DNA of 50,980 nucleotides from Deltaproteobacteria bacterium (GTDB taxonomy: Bacteria > Desulfobacterota > Dissulfuribacteria > Dissulfuribacterales > DYLC01): the NCBI GenBank assembly GCA_028695735.1, contig JAQVIJ010000001.1, positions 1 through 50,980 on the forward strand, in the 5' to 3' direction. The position numbers and the translations under genes are program-made. The notes beneath the pieces were generated by a model. That model was not told where the DNA came from, ran no database searches, and was given only the letters and a program-made list of their open reading frames with translations. Shown here in pieces: positions 34,977 through 44,690 of this stretch (within the stretch, counting starts at the first letter, position 1; each line of letters opens with the position of its first letter).

Positions 34977-36864
34977 TCTCTTCTCCTTTTTCCATCAATT
35001 CATATACCTTGACCGGATTGGTCTTTCCTTTCACCAGCACCTCGCCTACCTCCCGCAGGGCAAAGCCCTGAAGCTGCGAGGCAGTGCGCTCTGAAACCAA
35101 TATATGTGTGCCATAGGTCTTGTTCAATCCCTCCAGCCTGGAGGCCAGATTCACTGTATCGCCTATCACAGTATAATTTAAAAATTCCTCGCTGCCCAGA
35201 TTGCCCAAGGTCACATCTCCTGTTGCTATACCTATACCGATATTCAGGCCTTCAGAGCCTTCAATCCCCGAAGAACGAATCTCGTTGAGCACGCGAAGCA
35301 TATCGACACCTGTCTGAGCAGCCCGTTGCGCATGGTCCTCATACTCTATAGGTGCGCCGAAAAAGGCCATTATGGCATCCCCTATGAGCTTATCCAGTGT
35401 GCCGCCATACCTAAATACCACCGGAATCATTCTGCCGAAATAGTAATTCAAAAACGCCGCTGTCTTTTGAGGGCCCAATCGCTCCGAAATAGTGGTAAAC
35501 CCCCGAATGTCTGTAAACAAAATCGTGAGTTCTTTCTTGATGCCTTCAAGGGACGGCTCCACTCGGCCGTTCACCAGTTCCGACACAAAGGCCGGAGCGA
35601 CATATTTACCGAACATGTCTCCGATGAGGTGGGCGGTTCTGCGCTCGAATATCTTTTTGACAAACAGACTCACAAGAAACTGGCTCAACACCCCCAAGGA
35701 CATGGCGGCGGTATCGATTGAAAAAGACCATTTGAAAAATGCAAGAAACGAGATGGCATGGACACAGACAATCAACAGAAAAAACACCCCTGTTTCCTGC
35801 CAGACGGCCATACTGGATATAAAAAATATACCTGCCAGCATGGTCACCAAAAAGATTGCAACGGCAGTGGGCCATTTCTCCATGTGTGAGATAAATGCTC
35901 TCTGAAGCATGGTATCTATGGCATTTGCATGGCAGGCAACCCCCAGATCCCGTGGTGTATAGATCCGCTCCACATTTAAAGCAAGCCCGGCAGACACATC
36001 CCTGCCCACATCAGAACCCAGACGTGTCATAGGGGTTTGGAAAAAATCCTTATCTGCAGTCAGGCTGCTCCCCAAAAGGACGATATTGCCCTTGACTATG
36101 GAGGCATCAAACCTGCCCTGTACCACATCTATATAAGAAATGGCAGGAAATGCCTTATAGGTGCCTCGAAAATTGATGATCAGTTCGGGATAGGGGAGCT
36201 CAATGGTATCAGGCGGCACTCCCATGCGGAAACAATCGAGCCTGGAAAAATCCAGCTCATACTGAAGGTTGTAGTATGCCCGAATCACCTCCAGCGAAAA
36301 GGCGGGCAGCAACTGAAGGGAACCGTCTTCCAGGGGTCTGGCATGGAAAAAATGGATCCTCCTCAAGACATCGTCTGTATCAGGGGTCAAGTCTATGAAA
36401 CCGTCACCTATCATGGCCTCTTGAAACAGTGGCAACGCAAATATCTCTCCAACCCCTGGCGCAGTGGCCACGCGCGCCATCACCACATTACCGGCATCAG
36501 CAATGGCGCCTGCAAGGGCGATATCCTCCATGGGATCCGGGTCAGGCACAGACAACAGCATGTCGAGGGCGATAATCTCCGCGCCTGCGTCCTTAAGATG
36601 GGAGATGGCCTGAGCCAGATGCATCCTGGACCAATACCGGGTCCTGTGAAGCCCTGCAGCGCTCCGTTCATCCATGAGCACCAGCACCACTTTGCCTGAG
36701 ACAGGCCGCTCGCCTCGCAACCGGAAATTCAGGTCGTAAAGCAGGTAGTCCAGGGGTTTGAAGATATGGAGCAGATACAGCAAGACCACAAGCAGGGCCA
36801 ACAAAACGGCCACAAAAGCCGAAACCCTGAGTTGCAGTCTTTTAAGGTCTTTTACAGTATGCAT
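34966..36864 (-). CDS. CHASE2-domain adenylate/guanylate cyclase
   Basis: A membrane protein of 632 residues from ATG 36864, which comes one base after the preceding stop. A first membrane helix is followed by an extracytoplasmic CHASE2 sensor (about 45-330: LLYDLNFRLRGERP...VVLVLMDERS...IIALDMLLS), further membrane helices (about 340-420), and a class III cyclase domain (about 440-625). KELTILFTDIRGFTTISERL carries the first metal Asp, GGTLDKLIGDAIMAFFGAP the second, and YTVIGDTVNLASRLEGL the catalytic-loop residues. It would make cAMP (or cGMP) in response to an unknown periplasmic signal. It sits in a housekeeping operon. Confidence 0.88.
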   Translation of the reverse strand: MHTVKDLKRLQLRVSAFVAVLLALLVVLLYLLHIFKPLDYLLYDLNFRLRGERPVSGKVVLVLMDERSAAGLHRTRYWSRMHLAQAISHLKDAGAEIIALDMLLSVPDPDPMEDIALAGAIADAGNVVMARVATAPGVGEIFALPLFQEAMIGDGFIDLTPDTDDVLRRIHFFHARPLEDGSLQLLPAFSLEVIRAYYNLQYELDFSRLDCFRMGVPPDTIELPYPELIINFRGTYKAFPAISYIDVVQGRFDASIVKGNIVLLGSSLTADKDFFQTPMTRLGSDVGRDVSAGLALNVERIYTPRDLGVACHANAIDTMLQRAFISHMEKWPTAVAIFLVTMLAGIFFISSMAVWQETGVFFLLIVCVHAISFLAFFKWSFSIDTAAMSLGVLSQFLVSLFVKKIFERRTAHLIGDMFGKYVAPAFVSELVNGRVEPSLEGIKKELTILFTDIRGFTTISERLGPQKTAAFLNYYFGRMIPVVFRYGGTLDKLIGDAIMAFFGAPIEYEDHAQRAAQTGVDMLRVLNEIRSSGIEGSEGLNIGIGIATGDVTLGNLGSEEFLNYTVIGDTVNLASRLEGLNKTYGTHILVSERTASQLQGFALREVGEVLVKGKTNPVKVYELMEKGEENAH

Positions 36865-36865
36865 T

Positions 36866-37978
36866 TCATGGCAGAACAATACCCTCAGCCATAACAGTCT
36901 GAAGCAAGCCGTTATTCAAGGGATAGGCCGGCTGCGGCAAATATCCATTCAGCCGATCAGACAACCAGAAAGGAATCTGACTCCCTATGCCTCCGATGGG
37001 TGAAGATACAATAACTACGACCCGACACTTCTGAAGCACCTGATATTCCCGATCAGCCGTCTTTATCTCAGCGGCATCCCTGTCGTTTATTACAAGATTT
37101 GTGCGGTACAACCCGCTGGACTGCTCCGCGTCCTTGACGATATAATTCTGTCGTTTGACTCGCGGGGTCCTCTCCTCAGCCCATGCAACGGCTGGACCTG
37201 CATCAAAAAAGCTGAAAAACGGCAATCTATCCGGGTCTATGGCGGACATGATGTCCCTGGCCGAACGGTTGGTGACCACATACCTCACCATGCCGCGCTC
37301 TACTATGGCATTCCTGTCCACCGTATCCCTTGAATACAGCACCTCGCCGCTGCGGCTGATCACCTTTGGGAAAAGGGCAGGCTTGACAGCACTGCCACGG
37401 GGCAACCGCCTGGCATCCAGGACCAACCAGGTCGTCTCTTCACTGCCTGCTCCGCTGAAGGCGCCGAATGCACCGGAAGCCGCCTGTTCCGGAATGCCCT
37501 GCTGTGACCGGCCTGAAAGGGTATCCAAGACATGCACAGTGAGCCCCTCTACGCCGTTTATAGGCGTATATTGAATCACCTCATAATAGGGGTTGCCGCC
37601 GGAGGTCACCCAGTGTTCTTCCTTGTCCCGATAGCGCAGAAACGCCCTCACCTTCATAAGAAAATTCCCGCGGCCCAAGGTCTTTAAGGTCTCCCGATCA
37701 TCCACATGAATGCCGGCGGCAAGCCTGACGATATTTGAAGAGGCGGTGACGCGAGCAGCTCCGATGGTCATGGGACGGGAACCGCCGTTTTCATTGAGAT
37801 ATGCCCTGCCGATTCCATAGATGAGGCCCGCATCCCAGTCTATCCAGCCGGAGTCATAACGTTCCTGATAGGGCATAAACGGGGCGTCACTGGCCGAAAA
37901 GGCCGGCATGCCGCTGATTGACAACACAAAAATGACCAGAAAACACACCGCAAATCCATACAAGAGTCTGCTCCACAT
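36866..37978 (-). CDS. Secreted protein with LPP20/FlgT-like region, function unknown
   Basis: About 370 residues with a Sec signal (LLYGFAVCFLVIFVLSISGMPAFSAS). Segments WIDWDAGLIYGIGRAYLN...TIGAARVTASSNIVRLAAGI and TTWLVLDARRLPRGSAVKPALFPKVISRSGEVLYSRDTVD recall LPP20-type and FlgT-like periplasmic proteins, whose N-terminal domains repeat this pattern. I start it at ATG 37978 (AGGGG eight bases before); a GTG at 37987 overlaps the upstream gene's stop and is the alternative. It lies directly before the CHASE2 cyclase and might supply or shape its signal; that is a guess. Confidence 0.55.
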   Translation of the reverse strand: MWSRLLYGFAVCFLVIFVLSISGMPAFSASDAPFMPYQERYDSGWIDWDAGLIYGIGRAYLNENGGSRPMTIGAARVTASSNIVRLAAGIHVDDRETLKTLGRGNFLMKVRAFLRYRDKEEHWVTSGGNPYYEVIQYTPINGVEGLTVHVLDTLSGRSQQGIPEQAASGAFGAFSGAGSEETTWLVLDARRLPRGSAVKPALFPKVISRSGEVLYSRDTVDRNAIVERGMVRYVVTNRSARDIMSAIDPDRLPFFSFFDAGPAVAWAEERTPRVKRQNYIVKDAEQSSGLYRTNLVINDRDAAEIKTADREYQVLQKCRVVVIVSSPIGGIGSQIPFWLSDRLNGYLPQPAYPLNNGLLQTVMAEGIVLP

Positions 37979-37983
37979 GATGC

Positions 37984-39897
37984 TCACCCCTCGCGGCCCG
38001 ACTCCAGCTGCACATACATGCCGGACGCAGGCTTTTTGACCTTATACTCGGTCACTATAGACTTCAATGCCTTGCGGATCTCCTCCTCACCCCTGGCGGC
38101 CTTGAGTCTTTTAAGCTGGGCGTTGAACCAGACCCAGTCACGCTGTCCGTCGCCCATGGCCAGCAGCACCTTTGGATGGGCGGTGGGGGTCAGGGATTCG
38201 GCAGGATAAAAGAGCTCTTCATATAACTTTTCACCAGGCCTGAGGCCAGTAAACTTTATATGGACATCCACATCCGGTATCAAGCCATACAGGCGAATCA
38301 CCTGCTCAGCCAGATCAACGATCTTCACAGGCTCGCCCATATCCAGCACAAATATCTCGCCTCCATTACCGAGAGAGGCGGCCTGCAACACAAGCTGACA
38401 GGCCTCGTGAGTGGTCATGAAGAAACGCCGTATCTCCGGGTGCGTAACGGTGACAGGCCCGCCTTTCTGTATCTGACTCCTGAAAAGCGGCACAACGGAA
38501 CCCGAAGACTCCAGCACATTGCCGAAACGCGTGATGATAAAGGCGGTATCGGAGCGATCGTTCAAGTTCTGGCAGTATATCTCGGCCACTCGCTTGGTGG
38601 CGCCCATGACATTGGTGGGTTTTACCGCCTTGTCGGTGGAGATGAGGACAAACTTTTCCACACCGAATTCATGGGATACATCCGCCATCATCCTGGTGCC
38701 GAATACATTGGTCTCAACTCCGGCCTTTGCATTCAGCTCCACGATGGGCACATGCTTATAGGCGGCTGCATGAAAGACTATATCCGGCCCCTCCTCATCA
38801 AAGAGCGCACGCATTCCATCCGGGTCGCAGACATTGCCCAGCACGGCCCTGATGGGCAGGTATGGAAGACGCTCCTTGAGCTGCATCTCTATCTGATAAA
38901 GGGCAAACTCGCTGGCCTCCAGCAAGATCAATTTGTTGGGAGAAAGCTCGGCTATCTGACGGCAGAGCTCTCCGCCGATGGAGCCGCCTGCCCCGCTTAC
39001 CAGAACGGTTTTCCCCTCCAGTTCCTGTCTTACAAGGGAATCATCTATATGCACAGGCTTTCTGCCCAGGACATCTTCGGCGATCTGCACAGGTTCTATC
39101 TGGACATGGTCGGTATTTTTAATCCGCAGATTCCCTGTCATGATGGTCTCAAAGGAAGGCATCATACGACATGGCACATCTATTGATTTGCATATTGCGG
39201 CTATGCGCTTGACCGTGCGCTGAGATGCCGATGGAATCGCCAAAAGCACCATCTCCACATCCAGTCTCCTGGCGATGACAGGCAGCTCCCTTGTGCGGCC
39301 CAGGACCTTTACGCCAAGTATCTCTTTGCCCAGCTTCAAACGGTCGTCGTCCACAAAACCAATGGGCTTATAGATGTCCTGCTCCTTATGCAGCAAATCC
39401 CTCAGAAGCAGCTCTCCGGCCCTGCCAGCGCCGACGATGATCGTCCTGATGCCGCGTTCCGGAGTCGAAAAACCTTCGGTATAAAAACGATAGACCAGCC
39501 TGCCTCCGCTCATAATGGATACCAAAAGCAGGAAATCTATTACAAACACGGAAAAAGGTATGCTGAAATAATAAAACATGACTGTAAACGAGACCAGTAC
39601 AGCCGCAAAAGCCGCCTCTATGATACGAATCAGGTCGGCAGGGGCTATGAAGCGGGCTACTATGCGATCGAGTCTGAAAGGAAATGCGGCGCTAATCTGG
39701 CAGAACATCAGAAGCGGCAAGGCCACATATGCGTTTTTGAGTTGCTCACCAGGCACGCTGAAATTGTAAAAAAGATAGGTGGCCCCGAGCCATGCAGCTA
39801 CAACAGCCATAATATCATAGAAAAATATGACCGTTCTGACCCAAAGCCATCTGCGGTTCAACAGAAAAAAACGCAACCGCTTAAAAATCTGCCTCAT
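37984..39897 (-). CDS. Membrane nucleotide-sugar 4,6-dehydratase, WbpM/CapD/PglF type
   Basis: A 637-residue protein. The N-terminal half has four or five membrane helices and a Rossmann-like domain (IIVGAGRAGELLLRDLL). The C-terminal half is a short-chain dehydrogenase with VSGAGGSIGGELCRQI and STDKAVKPTNVMGATKR, the altered catalytic set of this family. It likely converts UDP-GlcNAc to the 4-keto-6-deoxy sugar needed for QuiNAc, FucNAc or bacillosamine. Genes for a GT4 transferase and a reductase/epimerase follow upstream in the same operon, matching the Pseudomonas WbpV-WbpL-WbpM set. Confidence 0.88.
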   Translation of the reverse strand: MRQIFKRLRFFLLNRRWLWVRTVIFFYDIMAVVAAWLGATYLFYNFSVPGEQLKNAYVALPLLMFCQISAAFPFRLDRIVARFIAPADLIRIIEAAFAAVLVSFTVMFYYFSIPFSVFVIDFLLLVSIMSGGRLVYRFYTEGFSTPERGIRTIIVGAGRAGELLLRDLLHKEQDIYKPIGFVDDDRLKLGKEILGVKVLGRTRELPVIARRLDVEMVLLAIPSASQRTVKRIAAICKSIDVPCRMMPSFETIMTGNLRIKNTDHVQIEPVQIAEDVLGRKPVHIDDSLVRQELEGKTVLVSGAGGSIGGELCRQIAELSPNKLILLEASEFALYQIEMQLKERLPYLPIRAVLGNVCDPDGMRALFDEEGPDIVFHAAAYKHVPIVELNAKAGVETNVFGTRMMADVSHEFGVEKFVLISTDKAVKPTNVMGATKRVAEIYCQNLNDRSDTAFIITRFGNVLESSGSVVPLFRSQIQKGGPVTVTHPEIRRFFMTTHEACQLVLQAASLGNGGEIFVLDMGEPVKIVDLAEQVIRLYGLIPDVDVHIKFTGLRPGEKLYEELFYPAESLTPTAHPKVLLAMGDGQRDWVWFNAQLKRLKAARGEEEIRKALKSIVTEYKVKKPASGMYVQLESGREG

Positions 39898-39929
39898 GCA
39901 ACGTCCTCCATTACACCTGTCTCCGTTTG

Positions 39930-40952
39930 TTATTCCAATCCCGCCGCATTATACTTTTTATCTATTTTCATAAAAAAATACAAGTACCAAACTGCCCATC
40001 CCAACAGCCATATGTGTAAATTTGAATAATATATACCCAACATGCCGGAAATACCACTTAAAAGCATGGTAATGCAGCCTGTTTTCAGCACATGCCTGTG
40101 GCCTCTTACACCGGCCTTGAGCCTGGCAAGACGTTGATAATAGTGACTGCAATGGGCATGCCATATCTTTTCCGCCTTGAGCAAACGTTTGAACAATGTA
40201 ACAGTGGCATCCACTATAAAAAATGAAAAGACCAGCACCGGGAAAAACCACGGCCACAGACCGGTCTTCCAGCCGGTTATGCCAAAGGCGCCTGCCAAAA
40301 AACCCAGCGGGATGGAACCGGCATCGCCCATAAACATACGGGCTGGAGGGGCATTGTGAAACAGAAAGGCAAGGGAGGCGAGACTGACCGCCCAATTCAA
40401 ACACGCAAACTGCATATCGCCTGCGAGAAAAGCGGCAAGCCCGTAAAAACCAAATCCAGCACACGCCATACATCCGGCCAGACCATCCGAACCATCCATA
40501 AAATTGAACAGATTGGTCATCCATGTGAGGGACAGGGCCAGGACAACCACAATAGCCCCCAAGAATTCCGGCGCAAAAAACACATATGCCCAGAAAAAAG
40601 AAACGGAAAGATGCGCGAGCAGCCGCGCCATAGGGGAAATACGGAAAAAATCATCCAGAAAGGAGATAAAGATCAGGGCGACGACGCAAGAATAGACCAT
40701 CAATAAAAAAAAATCCCCCTGCATCGGCCCCTGAATCGGCCCCTGAATCGAAATGAAGAACCATGAGGTCAGGACCCCCAGCCAGATACACAAACCTCCA
40801 AGCCGCAGCACCGGCCTGTCATGAAGGGAACGGCCGCAGGGTATATCCAGCAAGGCCCTGGGCAACCGTGACGCAACAGGCCCTGAAAGCAGTAGATGTC
40901 CGGCCATGAGCGGCAGAAAAAATGCAAGGGCAAGGGCCAGAAAACAGGTCAT
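39930..40952 (-). CDS. Undecaprenyl-phosphate sugar-1-phosphate transferase (GT4, WbpL/WecA-like)
   Basis: A 340-residue multi-spanning membrane protein that starts a lipid-linked glycan by placing a sugar phosphate on undecaprenyl phosphate. Family motifs are visible: LHDRPVLRLGGL, the aspartate loop NLFNFMDGSDGLAG, PPARMFMGDAGSIPLGFL and HCSHYYQRL. The last is the His-rich loop thought to set sugar choice. It begins one base after the stop of the epimerase gene. Confidence 0.88.
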   Translation of the reverse strand: MTCFLALALAFFLPLMAGHLLLSGPVASRLPRALLDIPCGRSLHDRPVLRLGGLCIWLGVLTSWFFISIQGPIQGPMQGDFFLLMVYSCVVALIFISFLDDFFRISPMARLLAHLSVSFFWAYVFFAPEFLGAIVVVLALSLTWMTNLFNFMDGSDGLAGCMACAGFGFYGLAAFLAGDMQFACLNWAVSLASLAFLFHNAPPARMFMGDAGSIPLGFLAGAFGITGWKTGLWPWFFPVLVFSFFIVDATVTLFKRLLKAEKIWHAHCSHYYQRLARLKAGVRGHRHVLKTGCITMLLSGISGMLGIYYSNLHIWLLGWAVWYLYFFMKIDKKYNAAGLE

Positions 40953-40953
40953 C

Positions 40954-41886
40954 TCATTCTTTTCGCAAAAACCATTGGGCGGTCTGTTTCAAGGCGTCCT
41001 GTATGCCGAAAACAGGCCGCCAATGAAGCTCCTGCTGAATCTTTTCGCTGCTCACCTGAAGGCAGGCGGTAGCGCGCAGGACATATTCATTCAAGAAAGG
41101 GGCATGCCCACCCATGCGCCAGAAAACGGCTGGGAGTCTTATGATCCGGCTGCGGCTTTGCATACAGGAGATGAGATTTGAAACCAGCTCCATAAAATCG
41201 AGGTCATGGCCGTCTGACACAAAAAATGCCGAACGCAAAGGGGGTTGCAGCCGTATTATATGCAAAATGGCGTCCACCAGATTATGTACATATACCAGGC
41301 TGCGCAATCCGCCCTCTTCAGGCGCAATCACCGGCAGATTCCTTTTTAACAGCCACAACACCTTCAAAAGGTTCCCTTTCATTCCAGGGCCATAGACAGC
41401 GGGAGGCCGCAATATAACGAGGTCGATGCCCTGATTCTGATTTGCCTCCAAAAGCACCTGTTCGGCCATAAATTTGGAACGGGCATAGGGTGTCATGGGA
41501 TTAAAAGGGCTTTTTTCGGTAAACGGCGTAGTTGACATCTCTCCATGCACCTTCACCGTGCTCAGGAACACGAACCGTTTTGCGCCGAGCTGACATGCTT
41601 TATCAAACAATTTTTGAGTCTCGGTCACATTGATATGGTGCAACAGGGCCTCGTCAACGCCCGATGTGACACCTGAAAGATGCACCACGGTGTCTATGCC
41701 GGACAAGCCGTTCAGCACATTCCATGCCTGTTCATCCCTTCGCAACCAGGTGATATCAGTGCCATTGAAGGGCACACGGGCATTTTTGCGAATGACTCCA
41801 ATGGCCTCTATACCTTCTTGCACAAGGGCATTACACAAAATGCCACCGATAAAACCATTGGCCCCTGTTACAACTACCTTTCCCAT
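40954..41886 (-). CDS. NAD-dependent sugar epimerase/reductase (WbpV-like)
   Basis: A 310-residue extended short-chain dehydrogenase: KVVVTGANGFIGGILCNAL binds NAD, VVHLSGVTS and FLSTVKVHGE precede the catalytic YARSK. With the GT4 and WbpM-like genes it probably makes UDP-FucNAc or UDP-QuiNAc and passes it to the lipid carrier. Substrate is inferred from context only. It is the first gene of the minus-strand operon that runs to pcm. Confidence 0.82.
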   Translation of the reverse strand: MGKVVVTGANGFIGGILCNALVQEGIEAIGVIRKNARVPFNGTDITWLRRDEQAWNVLNGLSGIDTVVHLSGVTSGVDEALLHHINVTETQKLFDKACQLGAKRFVFLSTVKVHGEMSTTPFTEKSPFNPMTPYARSKFMAEQVLLEANQNQGIDLVILRPPAVYGPGMKGNLLKVLWLLKRNLPVIAPEEGGLRSLVYVHNLVDAILHIIRLQPPLRSAFFVSDGHDLDFMELVSNLISCMQSRSRIIRLPAVFWRMGGHAPFLNEYVLRATACLQVSSEKIQQELHWRPVFGIQDALKQTAQWFLRKE

Positions 41887-41947
41887 ATGAACAAATCCTG
41901 ATAGTATTCCCTGTAATCCAATGCATTAAAGTGTTATAAAATACCAT

Positions 41948-43240
41948 ATGAAAAGACCAAACCAAATACCATATCTCGTATATGCGGATGAAAAAGGCCA
42001 GATCTTCGATTTCCCAGGCCTTCGCATGGCAGGCCGCAGCGGTAATCTCTTTCACCCCATTCAACCCACAGACCTGATTCCACTGCCTGAAGGCAGCGAG
42101 TTATTCGTGCTGCCGGACCGTCTGCCAGTGGGCTGGGACTCGGAAAAGGACGAGATGGTAGTATTGGACAGCATTCCTGGCCAAAGGGGCAAGGTAAGGG
42201 CAGTGGCGGCCTTTATAGCACCGGCACACACACAGCTTGCCATGGCCGCATTTCAAAGGGAGAAAAAGGACCTGCCGCCACTTCCGCTCTTCGCCTATAC
42301 CGCAGTGGGCTGGTATGGCAACAGTTTCTGGGTTCCGGCATTTAGAAGTGACTTGGACATTCGGCAAGACGCCAGGCACTTTGATCTGACTGCAATACGC
42401 AAAAACACCACCAGCAGAATGAAAGAAGCCCCACACAACCGGCTTATTCAGCATCTGGGCAGATGCAGCCTCACATATGGCTGTCCTGCGGCAAAAAACC
42501 TGTTTCTCAACCGCTATGAGGCACCTTTGCCCACCTCACCTGCCTGTAATGCCAGGTGCCTCGGCTGCATCTCGCTTCAGCCGCCCAACGGCCCGCCTGC
42601 CACACAGGAACGGATTCGTTTCGTCCCCACACCAGAGGAGATAGCCGGAATCGCAATACCCCACCTGAAACAGGCCCCAAGGGCCATAGTGAGCTTTGGC
42701 CAGGGCTGTGAGGGTGAACCGTTGTTGCAGGCGGAAACCATAAAAAGTTCTATTCAACTCATGCGAAAGGCCACTTCTCGTGGAACCATAAATCTGAACA
42801 CCAATGCAAGCCGTCCTCGTGCAGTGGAACTTCTGAGGGAAGCAGGGCTGAACAGCATGCGCATCAGCCTAAACAGCATTCGAGAACACTATTATCACGC
42901 CTATTACCGGCCTGTGGATTATACACAAAAGGATGTAATTGCCTCCTGCAAGGCCATGAAGGAGGCAGGGGGATTCGTCTCCTTAAATTACTTCATATTT
43001 CCTGGTTTGACGGATGAGGTGCAGGAGTTGGAGAGACTGGAGGAGGTCATAGCAGAAACAGGCCTGGATTTCATACAGCTCAGAAACCACAACATAGACC
43101 CCGACTGGTATCTAAATGAAATTCACTACAGCTACAGTGGGCATCGCCTCGGCATAAAAACCATGATAAAGATGCTAAAAAAACGCTTTCCACACCTGGG
43201 GTTTGGTTATTTCAATCCATACCTTGAGAAAGCAGAATGA
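41948..43240 (+). CDS. Radical SAM protein of unknown function
   Basis: A 430-residue protein. The SAM-cluster motif is Cys200, Cys204 and Cys207 (CNARCLGC), placed unusually far from the N-terminus after a separate domain of about 185 residues that has no match I know. Two further Cys (GRCSLTYGC) lie just before. After it come SFGQGCEGEPLLQ, INLNTNASRPRAVELLREAGLNSMRISLNS and SLNYFIFPGLTDEVQELERLEEVI, typical of the barrel. No ribosome site is seen before the ATG, and TATAAA (41935-41940) is close, so the mRNA may be leaderless. It is divergent from the epimerase gene. Confidence 0.75.
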   Translation: MKRPNQIPYLVYADEKGQIFDFPGLRMAGRSGNLFHPIQPTDLIPLPEGSELFVLPDRLPVGWDSEKDEMVVLDSIPGQRGKVRAVAAFIAPAHTQLAMAAFQREKKDLPPLPLFAYTAVGWYGNSFWVPAFRSDLDIRQDARHFDLTAIRKNTTSRMKEAPHNRLIQHLGRCSLTYGCPAAKNLFLNRYEAPLPTSPACNARCLGCISLQPPNGPPATQERIRFVPTPEEIAGIAIPHLKQAPRAIVSFGQGCEGEPLLQAETIKSSIQLMRKATSRGTINLNTNASRPRAVELLREAGLNSMRISLNSIREHYYHAYYRPVDYTQKDVIASCKAMKEAGGFVSLNYFIFPGLTDEVQELERLEEVIAETGLDFIQLRNHNIDPDWYLNEIHYSYSGHRLGIKTMIKMLKKRFPHLGFGYFNPYLEKAE

Positions 43241-43263
43241 TTCAAGGCGAAAACCGCCGAAAT

Positions 43264-44484
43264 TTACTGTTCCATTGAGGCCACCACATAGCTGTTGACC
43301 CATGCCATGGCATCCAGGTAACACTGGGAAAGGGTGGAGACAGGGACCTGAAGCTGTTGTGCCATGGCGGCTATGGTTGTCTCATCGTGTTGCTCCAGGG
43401 CCAGCACTACATTCATAAACGGCCGCAACTCACCTTTACCCTGCAAAAGCGACTCTTTAATCTCATCCACCACAGGCAATTCCTCCAGAATCTCGTTTAA
43501 TGGCTTACCCAACATGGCGTCCATAAAGGAAAGAATGCCCATAAAAAATACTGTGGAGGCCAATTCATTTCTGTTTAAGACCTTAACGAGATTTTCACAG
43601 GTCTTGGCCCTGAGACAGGCCGAGACCATCAGTTCAGATGGGCGATCAGCGGACAGCCTGGAGGACAGGAATATGGAGAGCCAGCGCCTGACCTCCTTTT
43701 CTCCAATGAATGCGATGGCCTGTTCCACAGAGGAAACAGTGGTTCTAAGGCCGAATGCAGCGGAATTGATGATCTTCAAAAACTTGAAACACAGGGCCGG
43801 GTCATTTTGAATCAGACGGGCGATCACCCGCATGTCCATCTCAGGCCGGTTCAGCTCCACCATCAGCTTGAGCAGGGAGACCATGGCTGGTTGCAGGGCC
43901 TTGCCCGTAATGACAATGGGTTTTGCGAAAAAATAACCCTGAAACAGGACAAATCCCAACTCTTTAGCCCTTTGGAACTCCTCTTCTGTCTCGATCTTTT
44001 CGGCAAGCAGGGCCAGGTTATGCCGGCTGATGGAATCCAAGAGCCTTTTCATGTCCTGGCCTTGAACAGCCCGCCAATCCACCTTTACAATGGTTGCCAG
44101 GCCCAAGAGTTCATCGAAACTTCCATCAAAGACAAAGTCATCCAGGGCCAGCACAAAACCACGCTGGGCCAATTTTTTGCAGGCCTCCACTATATCCGGA
44201 GTTACAGTGACAGTCTCCAGTATCTCTACAACTATCTGTCTTGGTTCCAATGCCGGCAGGCCGTCCAGCAATATTTTATCAGGAAAATTTATAAAGGCCT
44301 TCTTTTTACCGCAGACCTGTTCAATGCCCAGCGCACAAAAAAGATTGTGCAGCACGGTGGATGTGGCGGTTTCGCCGTCTATCTGTGAAAAGGCATTCTG
44401 AAGGCTGGAACGGTAGAGCAGTTCATAGGCTACTGTCCGCTGCCGGGTATCGAGAATGGGCTGTCTGCCAAGGTAGATGTCCAT
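43264..44484 (-). CDS. EAL-HDOD signalling protein (YuxH-like), probably inactive as esterase
   Basis: A 406-residue cytoplasmic protein. The EAL-like domain (about 1-200) starts IYLGRQPILDTRQRTVAYELLYR; EAL is replaced by ELL, and several metal ligands of active c-di-GMP phosphodiesterases are not in place, as usual for this family. The HDOD domain (about 205-390) has MVSLLKLMVELNRPEMDMRVIARLIQNDPALCFKFLKIINSAAFGL...VEQAIAFIGEKEVRRWLSI. Such proteins are linked to c-di-GMP or motility signalling. It converges with the radical SAM gene. Confidence 0.86.
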   Translation of the reverse strand: MDIYLGRQPILDTRQRTVAYELLYRSSLQNAFSQIDGETATSTVLHNLFCALGIEQVCGKKKAFINFPDKILLDGLPALEPRQIVVEILETVTVTPDIVEACKKLAQRGFVLALDDFVFDGSFDELLGLATIVKVDWRAVQGQDMKRLLDSISRHNLALLAEKIETEEEFQRAKELGFVLFQGYFFAKPIVITGKALQPAMVSLLKLMVELNRPEMDMRVIARLIQNDPALCFKFLKIINSAAFGLRTTVSSVEQAIAFIGEKEVRRWLSIFLSSRLSADRPSELMVSACLRAKTCENLVKVLNRNELASTVFFMGILSFMDAMLGKPLNEILEELPVVDEIKESLLQGKGELRPFMNVVLALEQHDETTIAAMAQQLQVPVSTLSQCYLDAMAWVNSYVVASMEQ

Positions 44485-44630
44485 AACTTGTTACTCCTGT
44501 AACAAAAAAATAACATGGCGGGTAAAAAATACAAGATTAGATTAAATCTTGACACCAGATTGCGCGCAGGCGGCTCCATGACCTTGCTCTATGAATCCTT
44601 TACAGCCATGTAATTAATCATTGACATTCA

Positions 44631-44660
44631 GTAAAAATCCAAATAAATAAAGGGGATAAG
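44631..44660 (+). promoter_or_regulatory. Possible promoter of the HU/IHF gene
   Basis: An exact TTGACA (44631-44636) is followed after 18 bases by GATAAG (44655-44660). A GAGAGGA ribosome site precedes the ATG at 44691. The -10 is weak. Confidence 0.35.
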
Positions 44661-44690
44661 TTCCCAATCACGACAAAATGGGGAGAGGAA

